64,000 nucleotides of DNA from Cyclina sinensis (GCA_012932295.1 JAAONU010000123.1:5890001-5954000), one strand, 5' to 3'. Shown: positions 23,390 through 37,229, numbered from the stretch's first letter. The notes: a model not told the origin generated them from the sequence alone. A program made the numbers and translations.

Positions 23390-25812
23390 TGTACCGTGAC
23401 TGCTGAAAGATATTTGAAAGTTCTACAGAATAAGCCTGTATATGGTTCTTTTAATATACCTTTTTAATCTTAAAATCAACGCCAACTGATCTCACGCTCA
23501 GAAAATGTAAATTTTGATATCTTTGGCCAATCCTAGAGCTGGTTCAGCTACCTATGATAAGAAATGAAGACATTTCTAAGTAATATACTGTATATAGTAT
23601 ATAGATTAAACGATACAAATCTGTTTATTAATTTCGTTTAATTAATATAATTGATTGAATCGTAACCATTGAGTCTCTGAAAAATGTTCAATTATCTATC
23701 CTGCATTTCTCAAATATGTGCTCAGTTTAACAGACGACAAATGTTCTTGTTTTTGTGACCTGCAAATGTATGTGTATTCTGATTATTGTCTGCACGTCGG
23801 AAAGTTTTCAAATGATATTATTGAATATTATAAATGAATCTGTCCAATTTGAATGATGGACCAATCCGTTTTACCAGACAACATAATTAAAATTGATTTT
23901 GAAATCACGTTTAATGCAACCGATTTTTAGGAAAACTTCAAAATCATACATCTGCTATGAACTTGCCCATGCTTTGCAAGCTCTTAACGTAAAGTTAGGG
24001 GTTCTAATACTTGCTGAGTGAACGAAAAAAAAAGAAATGTGAGGACCATTACATACAGTTCAACAGACTGTTATTATTCGACAAAAGACGATACAAATAA
24101 AAAAAAGCGAGCCTTGTGACTATGACCAGAACTGTACTGCGAATGAAGGTTTTGCACACAAAATATGACCGGTATCAATTGTCAGTCTAGACAACGCAAT
24201 GTGTAAGTCTCTATGTTATAGTTTTTATTGTGACCTGCAAAAAAAGAGCATATAATTGACTTGTGACTTGAAAAGAAAAAGTAAGAATTTTTTAGATTAA
24301 TTTAACAAAATGAGCAGTAACTTGAATGTCTTTCATTATATATGCAACTATGCGCTTGTAAAGATCACGTGTAGTTTTGATCAAATCCCAAAGGTTCTTA
24401 GAGGAATAGATTTTGGATCTAACTTTCTCTTTTCCGTCTATAAATTAACAAATTAATTGAAAATATCGAACAAACAACTAGCTTATTTACTAATAACAGA
24501 AGCTGCTTCGTGTGTCTATGCAACTAAGCACATTAGGGAATGTCACAAAAGTCATTGTCATGTATACAGGGATTGGGATAAATGGCTCATAAATCCTATA
24601 TTATGTGACATCAACACAGGCAGTTTCAATATGGCTTTTTTATGCAACTGAGATTGCACATCTACTATAGACAGAACAATTCTTAGCGATCCAGTTTCAC
24701 GTTCAATGATAAAATGTACAAAAATAACAGGATTAATATATGTGTTATAACTGTTCCTCTAACAATCCTCTACATGTTAATTTATAATAGACATTGAGCA
24801 TTCATTAAGTCTGAGATAAATTTAGGTCTGCCCAAAGGCTCGTGGCTACCCACGTGACCGTAACTTATTTGCATTTAGTTGATGTATCATCAAGTTATTA
24901 AAGTCATCGGTGTTTCAAGCAGAGTTGTAAATATGAGGCTGTTTATAGCTGTTTGAGAAGCACAGCTGTATCATATATGGAGTAAATCCTGTTAATTTAG
25001 TTTTTTTTAGATTTGAAAGTGAAACTGGTCAGTTAAAGACTTGCATTTCTGACTTTTTTTAATTTCACGGCAAATACGAGTTCCATTTCCATGCAAGATT
25101 AAACATGGCTGTTTTCTTTGCATCAGACAAGGGCCTCAATTAAGGCCCTGATCAGACTTAGTCTCTAAATGTTCCAAAGCAGCATTTTCTGTCTACTTTT
25201 TGATTAAAGATACTATGATATCGGCTACTAAACGCGCACCTCTAGTCCCGTCGGTGCCATGATTCATTTACAGTGCGCTTATTTCGGCGGCAGAGGTGAG
25301 ACCAAGTCAACGATTTTAGGGTCAGTAATGTCTTTCTAATGATTAAGTTGGACAACGATGCTTAAAAGTAAAACGAATAGTTCGAACCTTATTGGGAAAA
25401 CCCAAGTTTCGAATGACAGGGAGGAACTTACCATCATTCCGACGATTTCAGTGATACTGATTCTCAGACTGAATGAAAATAAATAAAGTTGTCAACTGTC
25501 ATTATCATTGATAAACGACATATATAGTAATTCATCGTCAGTCCCCTGCCTACGGTACTCATTCTTTTAACACCACTTTCAATGGAGAGAAATTAAACGG
25601 ACCGGCTTAAATCTCTAATGATGTTACTGTTATCCCAACCAACAAAACTGGTGGTGTAAGTTCTGTGCAATCACGATGCGTCCTGATTTGTCTTGGTTGA
25701 ATGTCCCTAGAATGTTTGTACGTGTACATTTAATTGGAAATCTAAAACTCTTTCAAGGCATATGAGTTACGTGAACGTGCCGAGTTCAGTAACTTAGTCA
25801 CTATGAATAATA
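23390..25812. other. Intergenic AT-rich DNA
   Basis: I see no gene, hairpin or family I can name in this 2.4 kb. Scattered short frames have no domain. Confidence 0.3.
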
Positions 25813-25814
25813 TT

Positions 25815-26210
25815 AAGAAATATAATAAGAAGAATAAAGACTTTATTTAGCCAAGTTAAAACACATAGTTATGCATACAAATATATACAAGTATAATTAT
25901 CGGTGGCTTTCGATGACAAAAAAGAAACTTCTGAAGTATTATTTGTAGAGTTTATCAAAGTTTTCGAAGAAATGATAATTTTTAGTTTATGAAGTAATAT
26001 TTCATCATCGATAAGATCGAAGGCCCTTCTTGAATAATAAAAAACAGCTCTCTTAGTATCTATAAATTGCGTACGCTGTCTGAGTGACAAGAGGGCTGCA
26101 TGTTTCAAGTTGTAAGGTGATATTTCGAAATGCTTGGCAATACAATTGATCGACGATTACCCGGGTTTGTTTTTACCCTCGTTTGAATATGGGAATAACT
26201 CACGAATTGG
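25815..26210 (-). pseudogene. 5'-truncated LINE relic with reverse-transcriptase fragments
   Basis: Read on the minus strand, three reverse-transcriptase blocks appear in order with frame shifts. VIPIFKRG lies at about 26176-26199, then NPGNRRSIVLPSISK (compare NYRPISLLPxxSK), then SRRAFDLIDDEILLHKLK (compare DFSKAFDxVDHEILLxKL). The catalytic Asp position of the last block is Tyr. It ends in TTGGCTAAATAAAG and a (TTC/TTA)-rich tail at about 25815-25850, a common LINE 3' end. It resembles Jockey-like elements. The 79-codon frame at 25869-26108 is part of it. Confidence 0.7.
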
Positions 26211-26214
26211 ATCT

Positions 26215-26835
26215 TTTCATTACGTCCGAAATGGAAACGGCTAAAAATGCCATTGCTTGATACCCCTGAAATCATTGTATCAAATTGAGATTTAAAATAT
26301 ACTCACATGAAGGATCATTACTCAGTTCACGTTAGAAGTTCAGTAACAATCTTATTTACAACAACAGAATAAGCAAATATCACAAATGACGCCATTTTCT
26401 TCTGGTAGTTTTGACACTTCAGAAAATTTTGCTACCAAAATCCATTGTTTTAAAACAAAAAAAATGTAATGAGTGTAAACACTTTGGTTGGGGTATAAGT
26501 TGCATTCGCGTCTAGTTTAAAACAGTGTCATGCATTCTCTATAACCTGGGTCCTAATATACTTACGATAATATGTTTTTCGTTACATACGTAATTAGTAA
26601 AAAGGGAATTGTGACTTCTCAATGCTATCCAAGAAAGAAAGACTTACAATTATTGATTTGTCTTATTTCAGAGGATAGTTGCTGTTGTTTTTCATAAACA
26701 GCACATTTCTCCTTGTACTTTCATCCTTTCTGTAAAGGAAGAGAAGTTTAAAAGACAAACTTCTTGATACAGGCCGATCAGTAAAATTTTATTTAGTCAT
26801 TATCAGGTGAGAGACGTAGAAATGTGTGTTCGTCG
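26215..26835. other. Intergenic DNA upstream of MAGI
   Basis: No gene or repeat is identified. It may hold distal promoter sequence, but nothing specific is visible. Confidence 0.3.
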
Positions 26836-26839
26836 CTGA

Positions 26840-27194
26840 ATAAGTACTTCCGTTCACAAAGCGCATGCGTTAAAATGGAGTTTCTTGCTACAATTTTCAA
26901 AACAGGGCGGAAGATTTAGTGAAGTTTCCTAGATACAGGTCATAATTTCCCTTTAATGCCAAGATGCAGATGGTAGATTGTGATATAAACTTTGTAGTAG
27001 TATAAGTAATAACGAGTTCCATGGAATACAGTTTATGCAATATGTAAAAAAATTGAAAGGTATTCCTGACATGAAAGTTTTGACAAGTTTTCGTCCAAGG
27101 CCAGTGAAATGTGAAAGTACATAGAAGATGCGATTTATGATCAAACCTAGTTAACGGCTGTGTTTGTGAGAGAGAAAATAATGTGAAATAAGAC
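26840..27194 (+). promoter_or_regulatory. Putative MAGI core promoter and 5' UTR with ETS and NRF1-like sites
   Basis: ACTTCCG (ETS core, reverse orientation) at about 26846-26852 is followed by GCGCATGCGT at 26861-26870, one base from the NRF1 palindrome GCGCATGCGC. Such pairs are typical of TATA-less animal promoters. The MAGI start codon is 325 bp downstream, and an in-frame TAA (27189-27191) precedes it. The sites are visible; promoter activity is inferred. Confidence 0.45.
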
Positions 27195-27576
27195 ATGTTG
27201 AAGAATAAACAGCCTCCACCTGTCCCAGCAGCTAAACCAGTGCGGGATCGTAGTGTGGGTCGTGAAAAGGAAAGAGAACACTTAATTGATCCAAATCACT
27301 GGAGCTTTCGTGTTCAAGAAACACTCGTATCAGCTCTGCCAGATGAAAGTCTTGATGTGACATTACTTGGAGGTGCAGACAATGGATATTTCTTGTATTT
27401 GGATGAAATAGATCATGACAAGATCGCTTACCACAGTGGTAAACTTGAAGCTGGGAACATTGTCTTGGAAGTTCAAGGCCAGCGAATTGCTGGTTACACA
27501 CTAAGAGATGCTCTGATTTGGCTTAAACAAGTCAGTCAAAATGGGGCACCAGTTATGATAAAATCTGTGAGACCAG
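27195..27576 (+). CDS. MAGI: MAGI scaffold, exon 1: N-terminus and first PDZ domain (PDZ0)
   Basis: The exon encodes residues 1-127 of a membrane-associated guanylate kinase with inverted domain order (MAGI). MAGI proteins organise receptors, adhesion molecules and PTEN-type partners at cell junctions and synapses. A proline/basic N-terminus (QPPPVPAAKPVRDR) leads into a PDZ domain at about residues 36-125. Recognisable blocks are NHWSFRVQE, LDVTLLGGADNGYF (ligand-groove strand), LEAGNIVLEVQGQ and MIKSVRPG; the order and spacing match the first PDZ of vertebrate MAGI1-3. The start codon follows an in-frame TAA six bases upstream. The exon ends CCAG before the donor GTATAG at 27577, phase 1; joining to 35872 gives [14 protein letters not shown], the expected MAGI continuation. 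Reading through the donor would hit a stop at 27606-27608. Vertebrate paralogue assignment (1, 2 or 3) is not possible. Confidence 0.92.
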
Positions 27577-27611
27577 GTATAGCTGTTGTTTCAAATTCAC
27601 CTTTTTAGATT

Positions 27612-28278
27612 GGCAGTGGCTACGGTTACGGAACCGTAATCCTAGCCTCCGAGTCTAGGATTACGGAAGTTCCGTAATTCTAGACAAACCCACTGGAATA
27701 GGCTACGGTTACGGAAGTTTTTTTTAAAGAAGGGTTACATACAAAAAATCGAGAGATAAACCGTTAATTGTCTCAAATATTATATTTTCTCAGAAATGAA
27801 TAATTGCCCTGAAATGTGTATTGTCTTAAGTGTTATCTTGTTCGCATTATTATGACGCAAAAAATGAACGACTGTCTATTAAATTCCAAGTTTGCATTGA
27901 ATTATAATGTTAGGAAGCAAATACTGCAGGTCGATCATGTCAATTTCTAATTGTTTTGGGAAGGTTGGGGAAAAAACAAATATATAACTTGTCCAAATAC
28001 AAATGACAACGATATTTAACGTTAGTTCGTTGCTGAAACAACAATTAAAATGGCGTACAAACTGACAGTTTGATAACGCAAATTTGGTAAAATGGTTTGT
28101 TTAATGAATAAAAATTAAATTTGGCATGCTATTTGATATTTACCTGTTGAAAATACGCTTCTTTGAAAAAAACTTCCGTAACCGTAGCCTTTTCCAATGG
28201 GTTTGTCTAGGATTACGGGACTTCCGTAATCCTAGACTCGGAGGCTAGGATTACGGTTCCGTAACCGTAGCCACTGCC
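27612..28278. mobile_element. 667-bp foldback MITE with ~113-bp inverted ends in MAGI intron 1
   Basis: The left arm (27612 to about 27724) starts GGCAGTGGCTACGGTTACGG and is repeated in reverse with few mismatches at about 28166-28278. The arms contain inner repeats of TAGGATTACGG and CCGTAATCCTAG. TTTTAGATT flanks both ends (27603-27611, 28279-28287), a 9-bp duplication. The centre is AT-rich and non-coding. The near-identity of the arms suggests fairly recent origin. It lies 35 bp after the exon-1 donor. Confidence 0.9.
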
Positions 28279-28287
28279 TTTTAGATT

Positions 28288-28958
28288 ACTATTGATCAGT
28301 CATGAAATTAGTGTTTTATTTTTCTCTGAACTGAAAGTAACAATAACCTGGCTCTTCTTTTTTAAGCTCTTCTCATCCGATGTATATATTATATAAGCTG
28401 GTTCACTTGTGCATGCATGTCATACATATTAAATGATTGCCAGTGTTGCAAGTCCTGCTCTGTTAGAAAGCGAAGAAAGTGCTCCTTGATTTTGACAGAG
28501 TGATCTCTAGTCTCACTATAATGAATATTTAGCCTCCAAAGATGAAACAAAATTGTAGGTTGACATTTTACAGTACTATAGTTTTTCGTTTTCTGCATCT
28601 CACTTTAATCTACGTCTGCTTATGCAGATTCGCCCAGTCATATGCGGTTTGGCACCTGTTTCACTCATTTGTCCCATACTTTGCAGAGTTCACAAATAGA
28701 AATGGTGAAGTTTAGATAAAATATGATAATTTAAACCATACCAGTCCCTTTCATCCTAGAAAAGCACATAGAAAATATAAGTATAAACTGAAACACTTCT
28801 TTTGTATCAGTTTATCTGCCACTTTATTTAAATTTTGGCAGTCGGAATTACCCAGTTATGAAGGCAATGAAGTAATCGTTGCAGAGGAAATTACCCAAAG
28901 CGTTTCTTCATGAGATTTCCACTCGGTTATATGCAGTTTAAAAGTGAAAAATATCATC
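28288..28958. other. MAGI intron 1, no element recognised
   Basis: Ordinary AT-rich intron sequence. The 69-codon minus frame at 28389-28598 has no recognisable domain. Confidence 0.3.
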
Positions 28959-28964
28959 TATAAA

Positions 28965-29527
28965 CAGGGGTAAAAGTTTTCCGGATTGTGCCGGATTTTC
29001 GGCCTCTGTCTGGGCTGTTTTTCCAATTCATGTAAATCAGGGTCGAAATTTTTGGGGGGGGGGGGGGTGAGGTGGGGGTTAGGTCGATCTGAAACTTCAT
29101 TTCGGCGAAAGCTTCGCCGTGTCGTAAGAGTACTGTTATGGACCGGGAAATGGCTTTTACTCTTCCCGATTTCTATCGGGCATTTTGATTGGATGACTTA
29201 TTGTTAGAATAATCCAATGAGTATCGCCGATTCATTCTGAAGTTTACATGCAAAGGTGGCCGCTTTTGTTTAATGATTTGAATTGATAAAATTTACGATG
29301 AAATTTTTACCAGCTGGCTACAACGTGAGCGAAATTGATAAGGGAGCGAAGAACAAATGGAGGTATTTAACTTTAAGGAAATGAGATTTTTAATATGCCA
29401 AACAGCTTAAATCCAAGAGCTTCCGGGGCCCTCCGGCCCCCTGGACCCCCTGCCAGGGCTTTGCCCTGGACCCACCGGGGGCCAGCTTGGATTTCAGGAT
29501 TTTCTAAATCTGCAACTTTTACCCCTG
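28965..29527. mobile_element. hAT-like non-autonomous element, 563 bp, 6-bp target duplication
   Basis: The termini CAGGGGTAAAAGTT (28965-28978) and AACTTTTACCCCTG (29514-29527) are perfectly inverted. TATAAA flanks both ends (28959-28964, 29528-29533). Inside are a G run (about 29053-29066) and a GC-rich cassette (about 29420-29490) with hairpins such as CCAGGGCTTTGCCCTGG. The CAGGG end and 6-bp duplication match the element at 10471-11817, but the interiors differ. The open frames inside are not genes. Confidence 0.78.
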
Positions 29528-29534
29528 TATAAAA

Positions 29535-31175
29535 GTGGTTCAATACATTAGGCATAATGAATTTCACTTGAGCAATAACTGAGCACTAAATACACTATAA
29601 AAAAAGTAAATTATATATTTTGCCAAAAGACTTTTAAGTTTTTGTGATGAAATTTCACTTGCTGTTTCTATAAGCACCATGTCTTGTGATTTGAATTGAA
29701 CTTCATACTTGTATGTTGCACAGTATACTCGTGTAACTGTCATAAGTTTTGAGTTAATAAAGGAATGCTCTGTTCCGTTCTATTTAACAACATTCAGTAA
29801 TCATTTGCCATTTTTGGGTAAATAATTACATGAAAGAAGTGTACCGGATGATGGACACTATTTACCAATGAATACTTCAAATATTGATTTTTTAAGTAGA
29901 ATAGTCATATTACATACATATCTGACATGACTAGACCCCTTAAAAGGATATGGGCACAAAATAAAAAGCAAGGGTCACATTTTTTTCTGGATTATCATTG
30001 AATAAGACCATCATGTTGTATGAATACATTGATAATAATGAGTGCTACATATTTTTTTAAAACCGCAGAAGGCCGCTTCCATAGTGATCGATCTGCTTTC
30101 TCAATTTACTAATGTACAATGTTAACTGCACAACCTTGCTCGAACTGTATTATCTTTAGACTGAAATGTCAGTTTCACTATTAGAGTCTTCATAGTCCTT
30201 GAATTCTAATATTGATATAAGCTGTTAAAATTGTAAAGTAATGGCAATTTTTTTTTTACAGAAGTGAATAGTTATTTTAATTATGTGTACTGCTGGCATA
30301 CAATTAATCAAGCAGCTATTATTTCTCTTCCTTTTTTTAGTTACTCTAGTCATTAATTTTCACTGTTTAAATCTTAAACCTTATTTATTATTTTTCTGTC
30401 AGATTGATGTCTGTATTGAAATATTTGTGAAGCTGCAGTCAACATGGTCAAATGATTATCCTTTGTTTCTTTGGTCAGCTGTCCTTTCTATTAATAGATG
30501 GGTACCTGTCAATGGTTGAATATAGTGGTCAGTCAGAAATCTGTCTTCCTGTCAAAATCTTAATTATAATTCATGAGAAATAAAGTTGTGAAGTCATTGA
30601 TGTATATTTGCTAAGTGCAGTCTGTTCAGGGATCTCAGTTGTTCTGGATATATTTGTGAATTTTTAAAAAGGATGTCAGTATGATTCTAGAGCAAGGTAG
30701 TTTTTGAATGATATCTGTTAGAAAGTACATGTGTTAAAGCGTCAGTTTGTAACACAAGACTTAGTGTTAAGATATTCTAAAACTATTGGCTCATCAGCTT
30801 TGTCATCAGAATTCATTAGAGGGTACATGGTGTAAAGTTCAGCTTATATTTGTTACTGTTCTTAAGTTATAAATGTATGTTCCAGGAGAGGAGTGCAATA
30901 TTTTTGCATGTTTAATTAATGAGACATTGTGACACTCTGGCTTGAGGTTATTGGCGTGTGTAATGGCTTGTAATGAATTAATTATGAATCATGAAATTTA
31001 GATTCTGATTTACATGTTCAATAGCTATTACACCTTGATAATCAAGAATGTAATGCAACCAGACTGATGCGAAGTAATAAATCAAGGTTTGATTTGCATG
31101 TATGCAAAGTGTTTATACCAGTTTCTATGGTTTGTATAAGGAAGTTGATGATCTTTGTGACATGCCATGTTGTTT
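29535..31175. other. MAGI intron 1, AT-rich, no element recognised
   Basis: No exon-like or repeat structure is supported in this stretch. Confidence 0.3.
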
Positions 31176-31176
31176 T

Positions 31177-33980
31177 TAGCTCACCTGAGCACAAAGTGCT
31201 CAAGGTGAGCTTTTCTGATCGGTCTTTGTCTGTCGTCCGTCGTCAACTTTTCATTCAAACGACATCTCCTCTGAAACCAATGGGGCAAATTTAATGAAAC
31301 TTGCCTGGGATGTTCCTTGCATGAAGCTCTACCAAGATTGTTCAAATGGTTCTGGTCCATTGCATTTCTGGTTCACTGGAGCTAAAAATAGATTTTATAA
31401 GTTGGATCTTTAAAAATCTTCTTCTCCGAAACCACAAGGCCTGGAGCTTTGATATTTGGTATGAAGCATCATCTAGTGGACCTCTACCAAGTTTGTTCAA
31501 ATTATGTCCCTGGGGACAAAACTGACCCCACCCCAGGGGTCAGTTGATTTTACATAGAGTTATATAGGGAAAACTTGAAAATCTTCTTGTCAGAAACCAC
31601 AAGGCCTAGAGTTAGGATATTTGGTATGTAGCATTGTCTAGTGGACCTCTACCAAGTTTGTTCAAATCATGGCCTCTGGGTGAAAAATGGCCCCGCCCCA
31701 GGGGTCACTTGTTTTACATAGAGTTATATAGGAAACTTTTAAAAAAATGTTCTTGTCAGAAACCGTAAGTTATAGAGCTTAGATATTTGGTGTGTAGCAT
31801 TGTGTAGTGGACCTCTACCAAGTTTGTTCAAATCCTGTCCTCTGGGTCAAAAATGGCCCCACTCCAGGGGCCACTAGTTTTACATAGAGTTATATAAGAA
31901 AATCTTAAAAAATCTTCTTGTCAGAAACCGTAAGTTATAGAGCTTAGATATTTGGTGTGTAGCATTGTCTAGTGGACCTCTACCAAGTTTGTTCAAATCC
32001 TGGCCTCTGGGTCAAAAGTGACCCCGCCCCAGGGGCCACTAGTTTTACATAGAGTTATATAGGAAAATCTTAAAAAATCTTCTAGTCAGAAACCGTAAGA
32101 TATAGAGCTTAGATATTTGATGTGTAGCATTGTCTAGTGGACTTCTACCAAGTTTTTTCAAATCATGGCCTCTGGGTCCAAAATGGCCCCGCCCATGGGG
32201 CCACTAGTTTTACATAGAGTTATATAGGAAAATCTTCTTGTCAGAAACCGTAAGTTATAGAGCTTAGATATTTGGTGTGTAGCATTGTCTAGTGGACTTC
32301 TACCAAGTTTGTTCAAATCATGGCCTCTGGGTCCAAAATGGCCCCGCCCCAGGGGCCACTAGTTTTACATAGAGTTATACATGTATAAGATTATCTTAAA
32401 AAATCTTCTTGTCAGAAACCGCAAGTTATAGAGCTTAGATATTTGGTGTGTAGCATTGTCTAGTGGACCTCTACCAAGTTTGTTCAAATCCTGTCCTCTG
32501 GGTCAAAAATGGCCCCACCCCAGGGGCCACTAGTTTTACATACAGTTATATAAGAAAATCTTAAAAAATCTTCTTGTCAGAAACCGTAAGTTATAGAGCT
32601 TAGATATTTGGTGTGTAGCATTGTCTAGTGGACCTCTACGAAGTTTGTTCAAATCCTGGCCTCTGGGTCAAAAGTGACCCCGCCCCAGGGGCTACTAGTT
32701 TTACATAGAGTTATATAGGAAAATCTTAAAAAATCTTCTTGTCAGAAACCGTAAGTTATAGAGCTTAGATATTTGGTGTGTAGCATTGTCTAGTGGACCT
32801 CTACCAAGTTTGTTCAAATCCTGGCCTCTGGGTCAAAAATGACCCCGCCCCAGGGGCCACTAGTTTTACATAGAGTTATATAGGAAAATATTAAAAAATC
32901 TTCTTGTCAGAAACCGTAAGTTATAGAGCTTAGATATTTGGTGTGTAGCATTGTCTAGTGGACCTCTACCAAGTTTGTTCAAATCCTGGCCTCTGGGTCA
33001 AAAATGGCCCCGCCCCGGGGTCACTTGTTTTACATAGAGTTATATAGGAAAAACTAAAAAATCTTCTTGTCAGAAACAAGAAGGCCCACAGTTAAGATAT
33101 TTGGTATGTAGCATTGTCTAGTGGACCTCTACCAAGTTTGTTCAAATCCTGGCCTCTGGGTCAAAAATGGCCCCGCCCCGGGGTCACTTGTTTTACATAG
33201 AGTTATATAGGAAAATCTTAAAAAAATCTTCTTATCAGAAACCGTAAGTTATAGAGCTTAGATATTTAGTGTGTAGCATTGTCTAGTAGACCTCTACCAA
33301 GTTTGTTCAAATCCTGGCCTCTGGGTCAAAAATGGCCCCGCCCCAGGGGCCACTAGTTTTACATAGAGTTATATAAGAAAATATTAAAAAATCTTCTTGT
33401 CAGAAACCGTAAGTTATAGAGCTTAGATATTTGGTGTGTAGCATTGTCTAGTGGACCTCTACCAAGTTTGTTAGAAAAATGTCCCTGGGGTCACTATTGG
33501 CCCCGCCCGAGGGGTCACAAGTTTTAAATAACAATATAGAAGAAAATCTTTAAAAATCTTCTTGTCTGAAACCACAAGACCTAGAATTTTAAAATTTGGC
33601 ATGAAGCAAGCTTTATCAAGCTTTTTCAAATTATTGGATTAGGTTAAAGGTCACGGAGGCTAAAAGAAGATTTATCTACTGTACCTCATAGAGCCTTCAT
33701 TTATAGACCAATATCTTTGATATTCAGTATAGAGGTTCCTTGCATGGACCTCTACCCATGGGTAGGGTTTGAGGTCACTGGGTCAAGGTCAAGATCACCA
33801 TAGCTTACAATAGATATTTCTACTTTCTGTCATAGAGCCTTTATTTATTTACTGATATTTTACATATTTGGTTTGTAGGCACTTACATATATTCAATTAA
33901 AAAATGAAATACTGCTTAACAGCAAACCTACAGCCAAAGTACTCAGGTGAGCGATCCAGGGCCATCATGGCCCTCTTGTT
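31177..33980 (+). mobile_element. Helentron-like (HINE) element A with ~13 copies of a ~165-bp tandem core
   Basis: The 5' end TTAGCTCACCTGAGC is followed by a hairpin (GCTCACCTGAGC pairing with GCTCAAGGTGAGC). Near the 3' end CTCAGGTGAGC (33942-33952) is the inverse of the 5' terminus. Then come the palindrome GGGCCATCATGGCCC (33959-33973) and TCTTGTT next to a T run. A 5' terminus whose complement lies just inside a 3' hairpin, with insertion in T-rich DNA, is the layout of Helentrons and their HINE derivatives. The core is tandem units containing AGAAACCGTAAGTTATAGAG, CTAGTGGACCTCTACCAAGT and GGCCCCGCCCCAGGGGCC. There is no Rep/helicase gene. Confidence 0.75.
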
Positions 33981-33984
33981 TTTT

Positions 33985-36002
<2,018 letters not shown>

Positions 36003-36095
36003 TAAAAGAAATTCATGTCTTTAGTCTGGTTACTGTTATGGTCAAGTGCAGACCTACCTCTGTGTGTTTAACTTCAACCACTGCTAAACTGAGTC

Positions 36096-36240
36096 GGGGA
36101 ATCCATTTCTTATGGACATGAAATTTGTAACAGAAAGATGCAGTCCATCTTGGAAAAGACCACCCAGATCAGGATTTGATCTCAGTCCTCCCCTATGGAA
36201 AACTAATGCACTAGACTACTGAGCCAAAAAATGGATTCCC
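36096..36240 (-). repeat. tRNA-derived SINE bounded by a 12-13-bp inverted repeat
   Basis: On the minus strand the head reads TTGGCTCAGTAGTCTAGTGC then ATTAG (A-box-like), followed by GGACTGAGATCAAATCC (B-box-like). It is bounded by GGGGAATCCATTT at 36096-36108 and AAATGGATTCCC at 36229-36240, which are inverse of each other. SINEs normally have direct, not inverted, flanks. It sits in MAGI intron 2. Confidence 0.5.
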
Positions 36241-37229
36241 TGATGCAGTTGTCAGACGTTGTATCAATATAATTATAGACTGGGACCATAATACATTATT
36301 TGACTCTGTAGCCTAGAGTGTAAACCCAGTGCATCATTGCAGAGCACCTTGACATTGTGTAATAATTACCCAAATATCATTCACTTTTAAAAATATTACA
36401 GAAAATGAAATACTTTCGATTCTAGGATACCCTGTAACTGTTGTACTATGTAATTTGTATTGAATTTTCTTTAGAAGAGGCATTTAAGAGTTCTCTAACT
36501 GAAGCTATAAAAACGACCTTGAATTACATGTAGTATTAGTACTATGAGAATGTGTTGCATGTTCTGTGTGAGAGAAGTTTTGTCATTACATTGAACTAGT
36601 GCCATAAGAATGGGTTAGTTCCATTGATTTTTAGAAACATTTCCTCCATACCTAATTTCTTTTGAAGTACTCACGGTAATTAAAAGTTAGTTAACATTGA
36701 TTTTAGTGTTGAGACAAAGGATTGCTGATGAAACTGTTGTCTTTTAATGAAAGGAAATAACTAGACAGCTTCCATACTCAAAGGAAGGAAAAATGTAGTA
36801 TTAATTGAGTATTAACACTGTGGATATCTTTCCTGACAAGAGAAATATGAAGTATTGCAATGACTTTGTTGTGGCAATCATTCTAATGGTGTTGTTTATG
36901 AATATATATTTCTCCTCCTGGGGTGCATATGAAATCAGTCATTGTCACAGACCAACATGTCAGTTATCCATTGAGGGGTTTTGTCCGTGTAATTATGACG
37001 CTGAAAATTCTGTGGTCACAATAATGATAAAAAAAATGCACCATGCTGAATACAGTCTTAACTGCTGAGACTCCTATAAGGCAGGAAATATATCATTGAA
37101 ATTGCAATCAGTAAATTTGATCACTTGTTTCTCCATTAGAAAAAAACAGAAACACAAGTTTTTAATGATCTAAAGTTGTTGTTCATGAGTACAATTACAA
37201 ACACTGCATAGGTGTTTATCAATCATTAA

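Noticed and set aside
29041..29075. G-rich run as a regulatory G-quadruplex
   Set aside because: A homopolymer G run inside a MITE is more simply a low-complexity tract; no sign of function.
31177..33980. CRISPR-like array, because of regular repeats
   Set aside because: Units are ~165 bp and contiguous without unique spacers, in a eukaryotic intron, with Helentron-like ends.
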